From: Rhodoplanes sp. Z2-YC6860
GTDB taxonomy: Bacteria > Pseudomonadota > Alphaproteobacteria > Rhizobiales > Xanthobacteraceae
Direction: 5' to 3'
Assembly: GCF_001579845.1 (NCBI RefSeq)
Contig: NZ_CP007440.1
Span: 4,300,029 to 4,364,028 of the forward strand
Length of the DNA stretch: 64,000 bases
Position numbers and translations under genes: made by a program. Numbering within the stretch: the stretch's first letter is position 1; each line of letters starts with the position of its first letter. Below, in pieces: positions 38,575 through 46,714 of the stretch. Below the pieces are notes generated by a model. That model saw only the letters and a list, made by a program, of their open reading frames with translations. It ran no database searches and had not been told where the DNA came from.

Positions 38575-39087
38575 ATGAAGACCGTAATGAAAGCGGTCGA
38601 ACCGGCCGATCGTCAGGCCAAGTTCGATCTTATCCGGCCGCTCTATCTCGATGCCTTGACGCTCGTGGAGCGGCTGCATCGGCGATTGCTTGATGTCATC
38701 AAGGACGAGTTCGACCGGCGAGGGCGCTCCGACATCAATTCGGTGCAGGCGCTGCTCCTCTACAACATCGGCGACAAGGAGCTGACCGCGGGCGAGCTCC
38801 GCACGCGCGGTTACTATCTCGGCTCCAACGTGTCGTACAATCTGAAGAAGCTCGTCGAGATGGGCTTCCTCGATCACCAGCGCTCGCGCGTCGACCGTCG
38901 TTCGGTTCGCATCCGTCTGACCGAGACCGGCCGCGAGGTGCGTGACATCGTCGAGGCGCTCTACCAGAAGCACGTGCGCACGGTGGAGCAGGTTGGTGGC
39001 ATCACCGCCGACGAGTTCACGACGCTGAACAAGTCGCTGCATCGGCTCGAGCGCTTCTGGACCGATCAGATTCTGTATCGGCTCTGA
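38575..39087 (+). CDS. ldtR: MarR-type transcriptional regulator LdtR
   Basis: LdtR is a winged-helix regulator, described in Liberibacter and Sinorhizobium, that controls an L,D-transpeptidase gene and osmotic-stress tolerance. The 170-residue protein shows the highly conserved block FDLIRPLYLDALTLVERLHRRLLD, INSVQALLLYNIGD and the recognition region TRGYYLGSNVSYNLKKLVEMGF followed by the wing SRVDRRSVRIRLT. The start at 38575 follows GGAAGG; a GTG at 38539 and an ATG at 38560 are in frame upstream. The L,D-transpeptidase gene is 3 kb downstream. Confidence 0.9.
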   Translation: MKTVMKAVEPADRQAKFDLIRPLYLDALTLVERLHRRLLDVIKDEFDRRGRSDINSVQALLLYNIGDKELTAGELRTRGYYLGSNVSYNLKKLVEMGFLDHQRSRVDRRSVRIRLTETGREVRDIVEALYQKHVRTVEQVGGITADEFTTLNKSLHRLERFWTDQILYRL

Positions 39088-39316
39088 TACCGAAAGCAGC
39101 GGCGTAGCGAGTCGCTGACTCGCGCCAGAGAACTGTGGAGAGCACCTCGTTTCACGGGGCGCTCTCTGTTCGTAACCGGCGCCCTGAGAGGCTCTCGCAA
39201 TCGCTCAATAGCTTTGGCATGCGGCTCGATCGCCGCAGCGACGATCCGCGCACTCACCAAAAGGCTTTCATCGGCATTGTCTCGATCAAGGGCGACTTGA
39301 TGGAGAACAGATCCCG

Positions 39317-39574
39317 ATGCAGGTCATTGGAATATTCGTTGTATGCGTTGTCATCCTCGACGCGATCGGAGTAGCCGTGAGTTCGCTCGTCGAGAGTTAC
39401 TCACCGAACGCGAGCCTTCTGGTGTTTCTCGGCTTCTACGTCGTGAACTTCATCATCGCGTGGCAAGTCGCGGTTTTTCTCACCGAGAAGTTCTTGGTGA
39501 GCGACGCCCAGCGGAAGGCAAACGAGGAGCATATCGATTGGGTGAATTCAAAATTCGCTGGTGTGCGTAAGTAA
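39317..39574 (+). CDS. Small membrane protein, unknown function
   Basis: The 85-residue protein has two predicted membrane helices (about 3-22 and 34-57) and a short charged tail (SDAQRKANEEHIDWVNSKFAGVRK). The ribosome binding site is not obvious and no family is recognised, but the hydrophobic pattern with a regular helical tail is better than expected for a chance frame. It opens the gene-poor stretch of 39-42 kb. Confidence 0.55.
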   Translation: MQVIGIFVVCVVILDAIGVAVSSLVESYSPNASLLVFLGFYVVNFIIAWQVAVFLTEKFLVSDAQRKANEEHIDWVNSKFAGVRK

Positions 39575-39580
39575 AAAAGT

Positions 39581-39614
39581 CGGGTGCGAGAAGAAGGCGA
39601 CCTTCTCGCACCCG
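39581..39614 (-). terminator. Intrinsic terminator, minus strand
   Basis: CGGGTGCGAGAAG and CTTCTCGCACCCG form a perfect 13-bp stem. On the minus strand it is followed by ACTTTTTTAC, a good T-run; on the plus strand no T-run follows. It therefore ends a minus-strand transcript coming from above 39615. Confidence 0.8.
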
Positions 39615-39766
39615 ATACCATAAAGAACGCTTAGTGCCTGTAGCAGCCGCAATACTCATCGATGACGGCGCGTTGCGCTGGAATTTGGACAGCTCGCATA
39701 ATTCGCTGTTCGGTCCTTTGCGAGGTTTTGCCGTGCTCGGCCCTATGCCAACGACCGCTGAAAACA

Positions 39767-39794
39767 AAAACCCCGCCAATTCTGGCGGGGTTTT
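39767..39794. terminator. Intrinsic terminator, both strands
   Basis: AAAACCCCGCCA, loop ATTC and TGGCGGGGTTTT form a 12-bp stem. T-rich sequence follows on either strand and is longer on the minus strand (GTTTTTGTTTT). Confidence 0.85.
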
Positions 39795-40027
39795 CGCGTG
39801 GTGATCGAGGGGCTTCCCAATGTCGATCGCGATGACTGTCCCTCATAGCTGTGGCGATTTGAAGGAGGGAAGATTAAATCGGCGTAATCTGAAATGGTGC
39901 CAGTGTAAGGGGCGCGGCACTGTGGTGCTGCGGACGCGTAAAAGGACCACTTCGACGACGCCAACGACGGGGGGAAGACTCCCCGCAGACAGGTGAACCC
40001 AAGAGCGGCGAAATCCGACCAAGGGAG

Positions 40028-40171
40028 ATGACACCAGAGCAAGAAGCCCGGGCGAAATACGAAGCGCGATGCGTTGCCGCGTATATGAGGCTCATCGGGT
40101 TGCCGGAAAACAGAGGCAAGTCCCGCGATGAGCTCAGCCGAATGGCGGCGGAAGAAGTGAAGGCGGCATGA
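40028..40171 (+). CDS. Small charged protein (47 aa)
   Basis: The frame encodes MTPEQEARAKYEARC..., a 47-residue charged helical peptide ending in EEVKAA. AAGGGAG directly touches the ATG, which is too close for an ideal ribosome binding site, so translation may be weak or start differently. Its stop overlaps the next small gene as ATGA, a coupling unlikely for chance frames. Function unknown. Confidence 0.45.
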   Translation: MTPEQEARAKYEARCVAAYMRLIGLPENRGKSRDELSRMAAEEVKAA

Positions 40172-40311
40172 GCACCAAGCTTGCCACGGGTCTGGTTGCT
40201 GCTGCGGTGTGCGGGTATTTCGCCTGGGTGCAGATCAGTTGCGCGCTCGACGCGCATTGTCACCTGAATTGGTGCGGCAAGCAGGCCTGCGGGATTTCTT
40301 ACGACAAGTGA
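40168..40311 (+). CDS. Small Cys-rich exported peptide (47 aa)
   Basis: The frame encodes a 47-residue peptide with a hydrophobic N-terminal segment (LATGLVAAAVCGYFAWV) and four cysteines in the last 25 residues (CALDAHCHLNWCGKQACG). It looks like a membrane-anchored or exported disulfide-rich peptide. It is coupled by ATGA to the small gene before it, and a plus-strand terminator lies about 115 bases downstream. Similar small Cys peptides occur in Bradyrhizobium-like genomes from memory. Confidence 0.55.
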   Translation: MSTKLATGLVAAAVCGYFAWVQISCALDAHCHLNWCGKQACGISYDK

Positions 40312-40939
40312 GCAGCCGCCGAGATAGCAATGCGGCCCAAATTGCGCGCGCTCGTATCGGCACTACGGCCTGCACAGCCAATGCTGTTGATGGGTGCCTG
40401 ATGGTGGAGCGGTCGTAACTTATTTGGCCGCGACCAATTCAATCTTTTGGCTTTGGCGGTCGCGGTTTTTTGCGTGGCATTTTCAGGATGTTGGATTTGA
40501 GTGTCCTTCTTCGCGTCACCAGATCGTGCGGCTTAACGACAGTCGTGCTCGTTGAAAGCTTCACGTGCTTCCAGAATTTCTGGAGTATGAAAATCAGTGG
40601 TGCCACGGGCTCTTTACAAACGTCGATTGAGACCGGCGGCTTATAGATCGCGTTTCCTCAAGGCACGAAACGGAGTCCGCAATTAAGGAAAACCCTCAAG
40701 GTGAATCCGTGGCTCGACGGGTGAATGTCACCGACAGCCGCGCATTTCTCTCTTGTGATCAGAAGATTTCCTGATCGGTGATAACTCATAGCTTTCGCAT
40801 GAGCGCACAAGCGCAAGTTTGCGAAGCAGCTCTTTTATGCGTGTCCGCGCGGACGTAACCGCCAGGGTATTCTGGCAATGGCGTGTCCGGCCGTGCATAC
40901 TCCATGTGTTTCTGATCGGCATTCTAACGGGAGGCATTC
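40312..40939. other. Gene-poor region
   Basis: The 628 bases hold a plus-strand terminator near the beginning (40428-40471) and otherwise no gene I can support. Base composition is more AT-rich than the neighbours and small frames on either strand lack signals, so this may be decayed accessory DNA. Confidence 0.4.
40428..40471 (+). terminator. Intrinsic terminator with long loop
   Basis: CCGCGACC and GGTCGCGG pair across a 22-base loop, followed directly by TTTTTT. It probably ends the transcript of the two 47-residue genes. Confidence 0.65.
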
Positions 40940-41239
40940 ATGCGGGTTGTTTCGACCAGCTTATTCTCCGCAATGGTACTGACCTTGACCGTCAATTCCG
41001 GATGGTGCGCAAGTGCCAAAGCACCTGTCGGCAACACCACTACTCCTGCTCGCTTGGGAACTGCGTCTTCTGATGCGGGCAGCGGCAAGCGCACCACCCC
41101 GGTGACCGGTACCTCGACCTCCACGAAAAATCGGACCGCCGTTCAAAAGTCCGGGCAGCCGCCGCAAGGCAAGCCGGTGCCACACTCGACGGGAAATTCA
41201 GCCATGGACCGGTTGCAGGGCATACAAGGGGGAATGTAG
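40940..41239 (+). CDS. Small secreted Ser/Thr/Pro-rich protein
   Basis: The 99-residue protein has a signal peptide (MRVVSTSLFSAMVLTLTVNSGWCASA) and a mature part rich in Ser, Thr, Gly and Pro with many basic residues, probably disordered. A strong GGGAGG site precedes the ATG by eight bases. The low complexity leaves function unknown. Confidence 0.6.
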   Translation: MRVVSTSLFSAMVLTLTVNSGWCASAKAPVGNTTTPARLGTASSDAGSGKRTTPVTGTSTSTKNRTAVQKSGQPPQGKPVPHSTGNSAMDRLQGIQGGM

Positions 41240-41303
41240 CGGCCCGTCGGTTGATGTGAGGCCGAATGCGAAGCGCCAGAGGTCTCTGTTGTCAGAAAGT
41301 AAA

Positions 41304-41330
41304 AGACCCCGCCGTGGGTTGGCGGGGTCT
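41304..41330 (-). terminator. Intrinsic terminator, minus strand
   Basis: AGACCCCGCC and GGCGGGGTCT pair in a 10-bp stem with a 7-base loop. On the minus strand TTTACTTTC follows. It lies about 95 bases downstream of the tRNA-like element at 41426-41504. Confidence 0.65.
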
Positions 41331-41425
41331 GGGCAAGCGCTGAAGAGGCGGGGATTGCCGCTTGCTTGAGCGCAAGATTCGCCAGATCGAACAGTGTCGC
41401 CGTGCGAAATCGCACACTGTGTGTA

Positions 41426-41504
41426 TGGAGGCCGGGCCCTGGAATTGAACCAAGGCTATCGGGGTTTTGCGGAACCCCGCGCGTCGCCTCTCCGCCACCC
41501 GGCC
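41426..41504 (-). tRNA. tRNA-like element, aberrant anticodon arm (U73, CCA encoded)
   Basis: On the minus strand GGCCGGG (5') and CCCGGCC (3') form a perfect 7-bp acceptor stem followed by T and CCA. A T-arm CTTGG-TTCAATT-CCAGG is canonical, with one extra G between it and the acceptor stem. The D-arm is short. The anticodon arm is CGGGGTT-CCGCAA-AACCCCG: a 7-bp stem with a 6-base loop in place of 5 bp and 7 bases, so no anticodon can be assigned. U73 would fit Cys or Gly. It could be a degenerate tRNA gene or an unusual tRNA. Confidence 0.55.
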
Positions 41505-41662
41505 AGGGAGGCAGCGTAGGTTCTATTCGTGGCCCAGCAATTTGTTTTTCGTATTTAGCTTAACGCGGCCGCCGGTGGATCGTTGACCGGGGGACGGCAC
41601 ATGTCGTCGCTATCGCCGTGGTGCCGGCCGGTAAATGAAGAAGCGGCGTCGCTTCGACATCT

Positions 41663-41699
41663 CAAAAAACAACCCTTGGCCTGGGGTGCCAAGGGTTGT
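41663..41699 (-). terminator. Intrinsic terminator, minus strand
   Basis: ACAACCCTTGG and CCAAGGGTTGT form an 11-bp stem with a 9-base loop; on the minus strand a T-run (TTTTTTGAG) begins at the end of the stem. It lies directly downstream of the tRNA-like element ending at 41707. Confidence 0.85.
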
Positions 41700-41706
41700 G
41701 AGGACG

Positions 41707-41775
41707 TGTGGACGGGTGGGCACGAACCACCATCTGTATGCCGGACATACTGCTCTAGCATTGAGCTACGTCCGC
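41707..41775 (-). tRNA. tRNA-Gly-like element, aberrant anticodon arm
   Basis: The minus strand begins GCGGACGTAGCTCAATGCTA, close to the usual tRNA-Gly start GCGGGCGTAGCTCAATGGTA. The D-arm (GCTC...GAGC) and T-stem (GGTGG/CCACC) are intact. The acceptor has one mismatch (C2-A71), the T-loop TTCGTGC lacks the conserved A58, and the anticodon stem GTATG/CATAC closes a loop of only 5 bases (TCCGG). No CCA is encoded. It is followed within 8 bases by a strong terminator. It may be a decayed tRNA or a tRNA-derived RNA. Confidence 0.5.
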
Positions 41776-42143
41776 AACTCCGTGAGCGTAGCCGGCGAAC
41801 TTGAAAAGCGGCCTAAGCGCCGCATCAGAGATTCTTCTGACACCGGAATAGCCTCGGCCTGTGCGTCCCGGGCATTTCGGACTTGCCGAGTATCGCGCTG
41901 GGATGCGGCAAGTCGTCCTTCGGTCGGAACAGCGAACTGTGGACGATGGCCGCGGCTTGCCGGGCCCTGGTCACAAATTCGCCCAGCCATCCCCCTACCG
42001 ATCCCAAAGGGTTGATCGGCTGGGGCTTGCCGAGCGGAATCGGCTTTTGGTACAGCCACTTCAATCTTTGGATTCGGGGGCTTCGCTATCGGGCGCTTGA
42101 GACCTGATCGTGACGATCGGGGGCCTGGGCCATCGGGGACGCT

Positions 42144-43439
42144 ATGACGACATCGGACCACCGCCACATTTCCCGCCGCACGGTGCTGCGGGGCCTCACA
42201 CAGGCTGCGGCCGTGACCGGCGGGCTTGCCGCCACCCAGGCCTTCGCTCAGAGCCGGGACCAGATGCTCGACGCCCTGATCGACGAAACGGTCAGCGGCG
42301 ACTACGGGCAGGGCTTCGATTCCGCCTCGCGCAACATCCAGATGCCCAAGGCGTCGCTGCCGACGCTGTCGCCCGCGACTGTCGAGCACACCGCGCAGGC
42401 CATCGAGCAGTTCAATGGCATCGTCACCAAGGGCGGCTGGCCCGAGGTGGCGAGGTCCGACCGGCTGCGACTCGGCGCCCGGCAGCCGGCGGTGATTGCG
42501 CTCCGCCAGCGGCTGATCACGTCGGGCGATCTCGACGCCAACGCCGGCGTGAGCGACGTTTACGATTCCTATGTCGAAGCCGCGGTGCGGCGCTTCCAGG
42601 CACGGCACGGCCTTTCGGTCGACGGCATCGTGAGGGACCAGACGCTGAAGGCGATGAATGTGCCGGCGCAGGTGCGGCTGGCACAGCTCCAGACCAACCT
42701 GGTGCGGCTGCGCAGCATGAGCGGCAACCTCGGCGCCCGCTACGTGCTCTGCAACATCCCAGCAGCGCGGATCGAGGCGATCGAGGGCAACGTCGCGGTG
42801 TCGCGGCACACCGCCGTCGCCGGAAAGCCGGACCGGCCGTCGCCCGACATCAACAGCAAGATCATCGAGATCAACTTCAATCCGTACTGGACGGTGCCGG
42901 TTTCGATCGTGCGGCGCGACCTCATCCCGAAGATGCAGGCGGAGCCGGACTATCTCACCAACAACCGCATCCGCATCTTCGACATGCGCGGCGAGGAACT
43001 CACGCCCTCGCGGATCAACTGGTATTCGCAGGAGGCGGTGAACTACCGCTTCAAGCAGGACCCGGGCGACTTCAATTCGCTCGGCTCGATCCGCATCAAC
43101 TTCCCGAGCAAGGACGGCGTGTACATGCATGACACGCCGCTCAAGAACCTGTTCGGCGAGGATCAGCGTTTCCATTCGTCGGGCTGCGTGCGCGTGCAGA
43201 ACGTCCGCGAGCTGGTGAACTGGCTCCTGAACGAGACGCCCGGCTGGTCGCGCCAGGAGATCGACGCGGTGATCAAGAGCGGCGAGCGCAAAGACGCGCG
43301 GCTGAGCAAGCCCGTGCCGCTCTACTGGGTCTATGTCACCGCCTGGGCGACGCCGGACGGCGTCATCCAGTTCCGCGAGGACATCTACAACCGCGACGCC
43401 GCCGGTCCGTCGGTGTCGACCTCGACCCGGCGCGGCTGA
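42144..43439 (+). CDS. L,D-transpeptidase family protein (LdtP-like)
   Basis: The enzyme makes 3-3 cross-links in peptidoglycan or attaches proteins to it, in the periplasm. The 431-residue protein begins with a twin-arginine signal ([19 protein letters not shown], cleavage after QAFAQ), has a peptidoglycan-binding domain (about 135-180, [21 protein letters not shown]) and a YkuD catalytic domain with the active-site segment [11 protein letters not shown] (catalytic Cys about residue 350). The class is YcbB-like in layout. LdtR, the known regulator of such a gene in Liberibacter, is encoded 3 kb upstream. Its 3' end overlaps the convergent gene by 55 bases. Confidence 0.9.
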   Translation: MTTSDHRHISRRTVLRGLTQAAAVTGGLAATQAFAQSRDQMLDALIDETVSGDYGQGFDSASRNIQMPKASLPTLSPATVEHTAQAIEQFNGIVTKGGWPEVARSDRLRLGARQPAVIALRQRLITSGDLDANAGVSDVYDSYVEAAVRRFQARHGLSVDGIVRDQTLKAMNVPAQVRLAQLQTNLVRLRSMSGNLGARYVLCNIPAARIEAIEGNVAVSRHTAVAGKPDRPSPDINSKIIEINFNPYWTVPVSIVRRDLIPKMQAEPDYLTNNRIRIFDMRGEELTPSRINWYSQEAVNYRFKQDPGDFNSLGSIRINFPSKDGVYMHDTPLKNLFGEDQRFHSSGCVRVQNVRELVNWLLNETPGWSRQEIDAVIKSGERKDARLSKPVPLYWVYVTAWATPDGVIQFREDIYNRDAAGPSVSTSTRRG

Positions 43440-44470
43440 GAATCCTTGAGCGCCTGCTTCACCGCAGGCGCGACCTTCGTGCCGAACAGCTCGATCGACC
43501 GCATGGTCTTGGCATGCGGCATGGTGCCGACACTCATCTGCATCAGATAGCGCTGATGGCCGAGCTTCTCATGCTGATAGAGGGTCTTCTCGATCACCTG
43601 TTCGGGGCTGCCGATCATGAGGTGCCCCTGCAACGGCAGGCCTGAATTGAACTGCGCCCGCGTGGTCGGCGGCCAGCCGCGTTCGCGGCCGATATGGCTC
43701 ATCTGCGCGGCGTAGCTCGGAAAGAACTCGTCGGCCGCCTGCTGTGAGGTGTCGGCGACGTAGCCGTGGGTGTTGATGCCGACCGGCAGTGTCTTGGGAT
43801 CGTGGCCCGCATGGGCGGCGGCCTTGTGAAACAGCTCGACGAACGGTGCGAAGCGCTCGGGCATGCCTCCGATGATCGCCAGCGCCATCGGCAGGCCCAG
43901 GGTGCCGGCGCGAACGGCCGACGGCGGGTTGCCGCCGACCGCGATCCAGATCGGAATCTTGTGCGGCGCGCGCGGATAGACCGCCTGATCATGCAGAGGA
44001 GGGCGGTGCCGGCCCTGCCAGCTCAGGCGCTCGTGGTCGCGCACCGCGATCAGCAGTTCGAGCTTCTCGGCGAACAGCTCGTCGTAATCGTTGAGGTCAT
44101 AGCCGAACAGCGGGAAGGACTCGATGAACGAGCCGCGTCCCGCCATGATCTCGGCGCGGCCGCCGGACAGCAGGTCCAGCGTTGCGAACTGCTCATAGAC
44201 CCGCACCGGATCGTCGGAGCTCAGCACCGTCACCGCGGTCGACAGCCGGATGCGCTTGGTGCGCTCGGCCGCGGCCGCAAGCAGCATCTGCGGCGCTGAC
44301 GCCAGAAAGTCCGGCCGGTGATGCTCGCCGATGCCGAACACGTCGAGGCCCACTTGATCGGCCAGCGCGATCTCTTCCATCAGATCGCGCAGCCGCTGCA
44401 CCGGATCGAGCAGCCGTCCGGTGCCGGGATCCGGCGTGTTCTCGACAAACGTGTAGACACCGATATCCAT
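43385..44470 (-). CDS. LLM-class flavin-dependent oxidoreductase
   Basis: This 361-residue protein is a luciferase-like monooxygenase using FMNH2 or a similar flavin, with a TIM-barrel fold. Motifs are [23 protein letters not shown] near residue 33-55, [30 protein letters not shown] and [20 protein letters not shown] near 174. It fits the group of LLM oxidoreductases that lack a known substrate. Its C-terminal 55 bases overlap the end of the L,D-transpeptidase gene on the other strand. Confidence 0.87.
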   Translation of the reverse strand: MDIGVYTFVENTPDPGTGRLLDPVQRLRDLMEEIALADQVGLDVFGIGEHHRPDFLASAPQMLLAAAAERTKRIRLSTAVTVLSSDDPVRVYEQFATLDLLSGGRAEIMAGRGSFIESFPLFGYDLNDYDELFAEKLELLIAVRDHERLSWQGRHRPPLHDQAVYPRAPHKIPIWIAVGGNPPSAVRAGTLGLPMALAIIGGMPERFAPFVELFHKAAAHAGHDPKTLPVGINTHGYVADTSQQAADEFFPSYAAQMSHIGRERGWPPTTRAQFNSGLPLQGHLMIGSPEQVIEKTLYQHEKLGHQRYLMQMSVGTMPHAKTMRSIELFGTKVAPAVKQALKDSQPRRVEVDTDGPAASRL

Positions 44471-44598
44471 CGTCGACCTTTCGCGCCGGCGGTGCGCCTG
44501 CCAATCGCACCCACAGATAGTGGAACTTCGGCTTCAGCGCGAGCCGCTGGCGCAACGATCCATTCGCGGGCTAACCTCGTGGCGGGAGAAGCGCCGTC

Positions 44599-45579
44599 AT
44601 GAGAAGCGTCAGAAGAACGCTCGTCCTGCTTGGATTGCTGACATTGGCCGCAACTCGAGCGCAGGCCGATCCTGTCGCCGACTATCCGAACGGGCCGGTG
44701 AAGATACTGGTGCCGTTTGCGGCCGGCGGCCCGACCGACGTCGTGGCCCGTATCCTGGGGGACCTCCTCTCGATGCGTTGGGGCGGCAAGACCGTGGTGA
44801 TCGAGAACCGGCCCGGCGCCGGCACCATTGTTGCGACCGCAGCGGTTGCGAAATCCGCGCCGGACGGGCTGACGCTGCTGATGGCGACCAATTCGCTCCT
44901 CATCAATCCCGCGATCAGCCAGTCGCTGCCCTACGACACCGCCAAGGATTTCGCGCCGGTCAGCATGATCGCGGTGCAGCCAGCCGCGCTCGTCGCCAAC
45001 AAATACTTCGAGGTCAAAACCGTGGCCGACGTGGTCGCGGTCGCCAAGAAGCAGCCGGTCAATTACACCTCGCCTGGGCCGCGCGGGATCGGCGATCTGG
45101 CCGGGCAGATGCTGCGCCAGCGCACCGGCATCCCGGCCCAGAACTTCATCCACATCAACTACAACGGCAGCGCGCCGGCGCTCACCGACGTGATCGCGGG
45201 GCGGGTGCCGTTGATGTTCGACATCTGGCACTCGGCGCGGCGTTACGTCGAGACCGGCGATCTGAAGCTGATCGCGAGCGCCAGCGCCGACCGGCTGCCT
45301 GGCGCGCCCAACGTGCCGACCATCTCGGAAACCTATCCGGGCGTCGACGTCATCGCGTTCAACGCCGTGGTGGCGCAGGGCTTAACGCCCGCGCCGATCG
45401 TCGAGAAGCTGTCCGCCGACATCCGCGCCATCGTCGCCTCGGATGCCTTCCTGGATCGCGTCAAGAATCTCGGCATCAATTCATACGGCACCACGCCGGT
45501 CGAACTGCGCGCCTGGATGACCAAGGAGATCGCGCGCTGGAAAGAGGTTACTCAGGCCTCCAACATCAAGGCTGATTAA
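44599..45579 (+). CDS. Bug/TctC-family solute-binding protein
   Basis: The 326-residue protein has a signal peptide (MRSVRRTLVLLGLLTLAATRAQA) and the Bug pattern YPNGPVKILVPFAAGGPTDVVAR, LPYDTAKDFAPVSMI and PNVPTISETYPGVDV. It ends four bases before an amidohydrolase gene, so the two are an operon. No tctAB genes are near. It is the second Bug - amidohydrolase pair of the window; the substrate is probably an aromatic or aliphatic acid. Confidence 0.88.
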   Translation: MRSVRRTLVLLGLLTLAATRAQADPVADYPNGPVKILVPFAAGGPTDVVARILGDLLSMRWGGKTVVIENRPGAGTIVATAAVAKSAPDGLTLLMATNSLLINPAISQSLPYDTAKDFAPVSMIAVQPAALVANKYFEVKTVADVVAVAKKQPVNYTSPGPRGIGDLAGQMLRQRTGIPAQNFIHINYNGSAPALTDVIAGRVPLMFDIWHSARRYVETGDLKLIASASADRLPGAPNVPTISETYPGVDVIAFNAVVAQGLTPAPIVEKLSADIRAIVASDAFLDRVKNLGINSYGTTPVELRAWMTKEIARWKEVTQASNIKAD

Positions 45580-45583
45580 GCGC

Positions 45584-46657
45584 ATGTCCGAACCGGGTGC
45601 CATCGACTGCGACGTCCATCCGAGCGTGCCGGATGTCAGCGTGCTGCTGCCGTATCTCGACACGTTCTGGCGGGATTCCGTCATTGACCGGGGCTTGAGC
45701 TCGCTCGACTCCAACAGCTATCCGCTGAAATCGCCGCTCACCGCGCGGCCGGAATGGCGCGGCAAAAACGGCCTCGCGGCGGCGGACGCCAAGCAGGTCG
45801 CCGACCAGGTGTTCGGCCGCTGGCAGTCGGGCACGGCGATCCTCAACTGCCTCTACGGCGTGCAGCTCCTGTTCAGCGAGGACATGGCGGCGGCGTTCTG
45901 CCGGGCGATCAACGACTGGCTCGCGAAAGAGTGGCTCGACCGCGATCCCAGGCTTCGCGCCTCCATCGTCATCCCGATGCAGAGCCCCGAATACGCGGTC
46001 GACGAGATCGAGCGGCTGGCCAACGACAAGCGCTTCGTCCAGGTGCTGGTTCTCGTGATGCAGGAGGTGCCGCTCGGCCGCCGCCAGTTCTGGCCGATCT
46101 ATGCGGCCTGCGAGCGCCACGGCCTGCCGCTCGGCATCCACGCAGGTTCGTCCTACCGCAATCCGGTCACGTCATTGGGCTGGCCGACCTGGTACATCGA
46201 GGACTATGCGGCGCAGTCGCAAGGCTTCCAGTCGCAGATGGCGAGCCTGATCACCGAGGGCGTGTTCGCCAAGCATCCGGGGCTGAAGGTCGTGCTGATG
46301 GAGTCCGGCGTCACGTGGCTGCCAGGCTTCCTCTGGCGCTTCAGCAAGTTCTGGCGCGGCTTGCGCACCGAGGTGCCCTGGGTCGACCGCGCGCCATGGG
46401 AGATCGTCCGCGACCACTTCCGGCTGACCATGCAGCCGTTCGATGCGCCGGACGGCCGGGAAGCTGTCGAGCGCGCCATCGAGCACCTGCGCTCCGACGA
46501 GATTTTGCTGTACGCCTCGGACTATCCGCACTGGCAGTTCGACGGCGATGCCGTGGTGCCGGACGGTTTCTCGCCGGCTTTGCGCAAGAAGATCGCGGTC
46601 GACAATCCGCTTGCCACCTATCCAAGGCTCAAGAACGGGATGGCGGTCTCTCGCTAG
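45584..46657 (+). CDS. Amidohydrolase-2 family metal-dependent hydrolase/decarboxylase
   Basis: The 357-residue protein has the TIM-barrel metal motif AIDCDVHPSVPD at its start (residues 7-15), the barrel histidine in PLGIHAGSSYRNP near 185, and the catalytic aspartate in LLYASDYPHWQFDGD near 309-323. The segment VVLMESGVTWLPGFLWRFSKFWRGL is shared in form with the amidohydrolases at 30019 and 52499. It follows a Bug gene by four bases. No Rieske gene is attached in this copy. Confidence 0.85.
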   Translation: MSEPGAIDCDVHPSVPDVSVLLPYLDTFWRDSVIDRGLSSLDSNSYPLKSPLTARPEWRGKNGLAAADAKQVADQVFGRWQSGTAILNCLYGVQLLFSEDMAAAFCRAINDWLAKEWLDRDPRLRASIVIPMQSPEYAVDEIERLANDKRFVQVLVLVMQEVPLGRRQFWPIYAACERHGLPLGIHAGSSYRNPVTSLGWPTWYIEDYAAQSQGFQSQMASLITEGVFAKHPGLKVVLMESGVTWLPGFLWRFSKFWRGLRTEVPWVDRAPWEIVRDHFRLTMQPFDAPDGREAVERAIEHLRSDEILLYASDYPHWQFDGDAVVPDGFSPALRKKIAVDNPLATYPRLKNGMAVSR

Positions 46658-46714
46658 GCTGTCGAGCCTTATGCCGGTCGTGGTCGCCCAAACAATCCGC
46701 GCGCAAACACAGTC

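Larger units (their letters stand above)
39575..40027. other. Gene-poor region with two minus-strand terminators
   Basis: No convincing gene is seen in these 453 bases. It holds two strong hairpins that fit minus-strand termination (39581-39614 and 39767-39794) and leaves about 150 bases between them, enough for a small RNA on the minus strand. Overlapping frames here are short and without signals. Confidence 0.4.
41240..42143. other. Region with two tRNA-like elements and their terminators
   Basis: The 904-base gap between a small secreted gene and the L,D-transpeptidase gene holds, on the minus strand, two tRNA-like elements, each with a hairpin terminator downstream. From 41776 to 42143 no gene is supported; a minus-strand frame at 41825-42064 starting with TTG is possible but lacks a ribosome binding site and coding bias. 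Confidence 0.55.

Noticed and set aside
41426-41504. A selenocysteine tRNA
   Set aside because: The acceptor/T-arm can be drawn as 8+5, like bacterial tRNA-Sec, but there is no TCA anticodon and no long variable arm, and no selA/selB genes are near.
41825-42064. A possible 79-residue minus-strand gene upstream of the L,D-transpeptidase
   Set aside because: It starts with TTG, lacks a ribosome binding site and shows weak third-position GC bias for this genome. It stays possible but is not supported.
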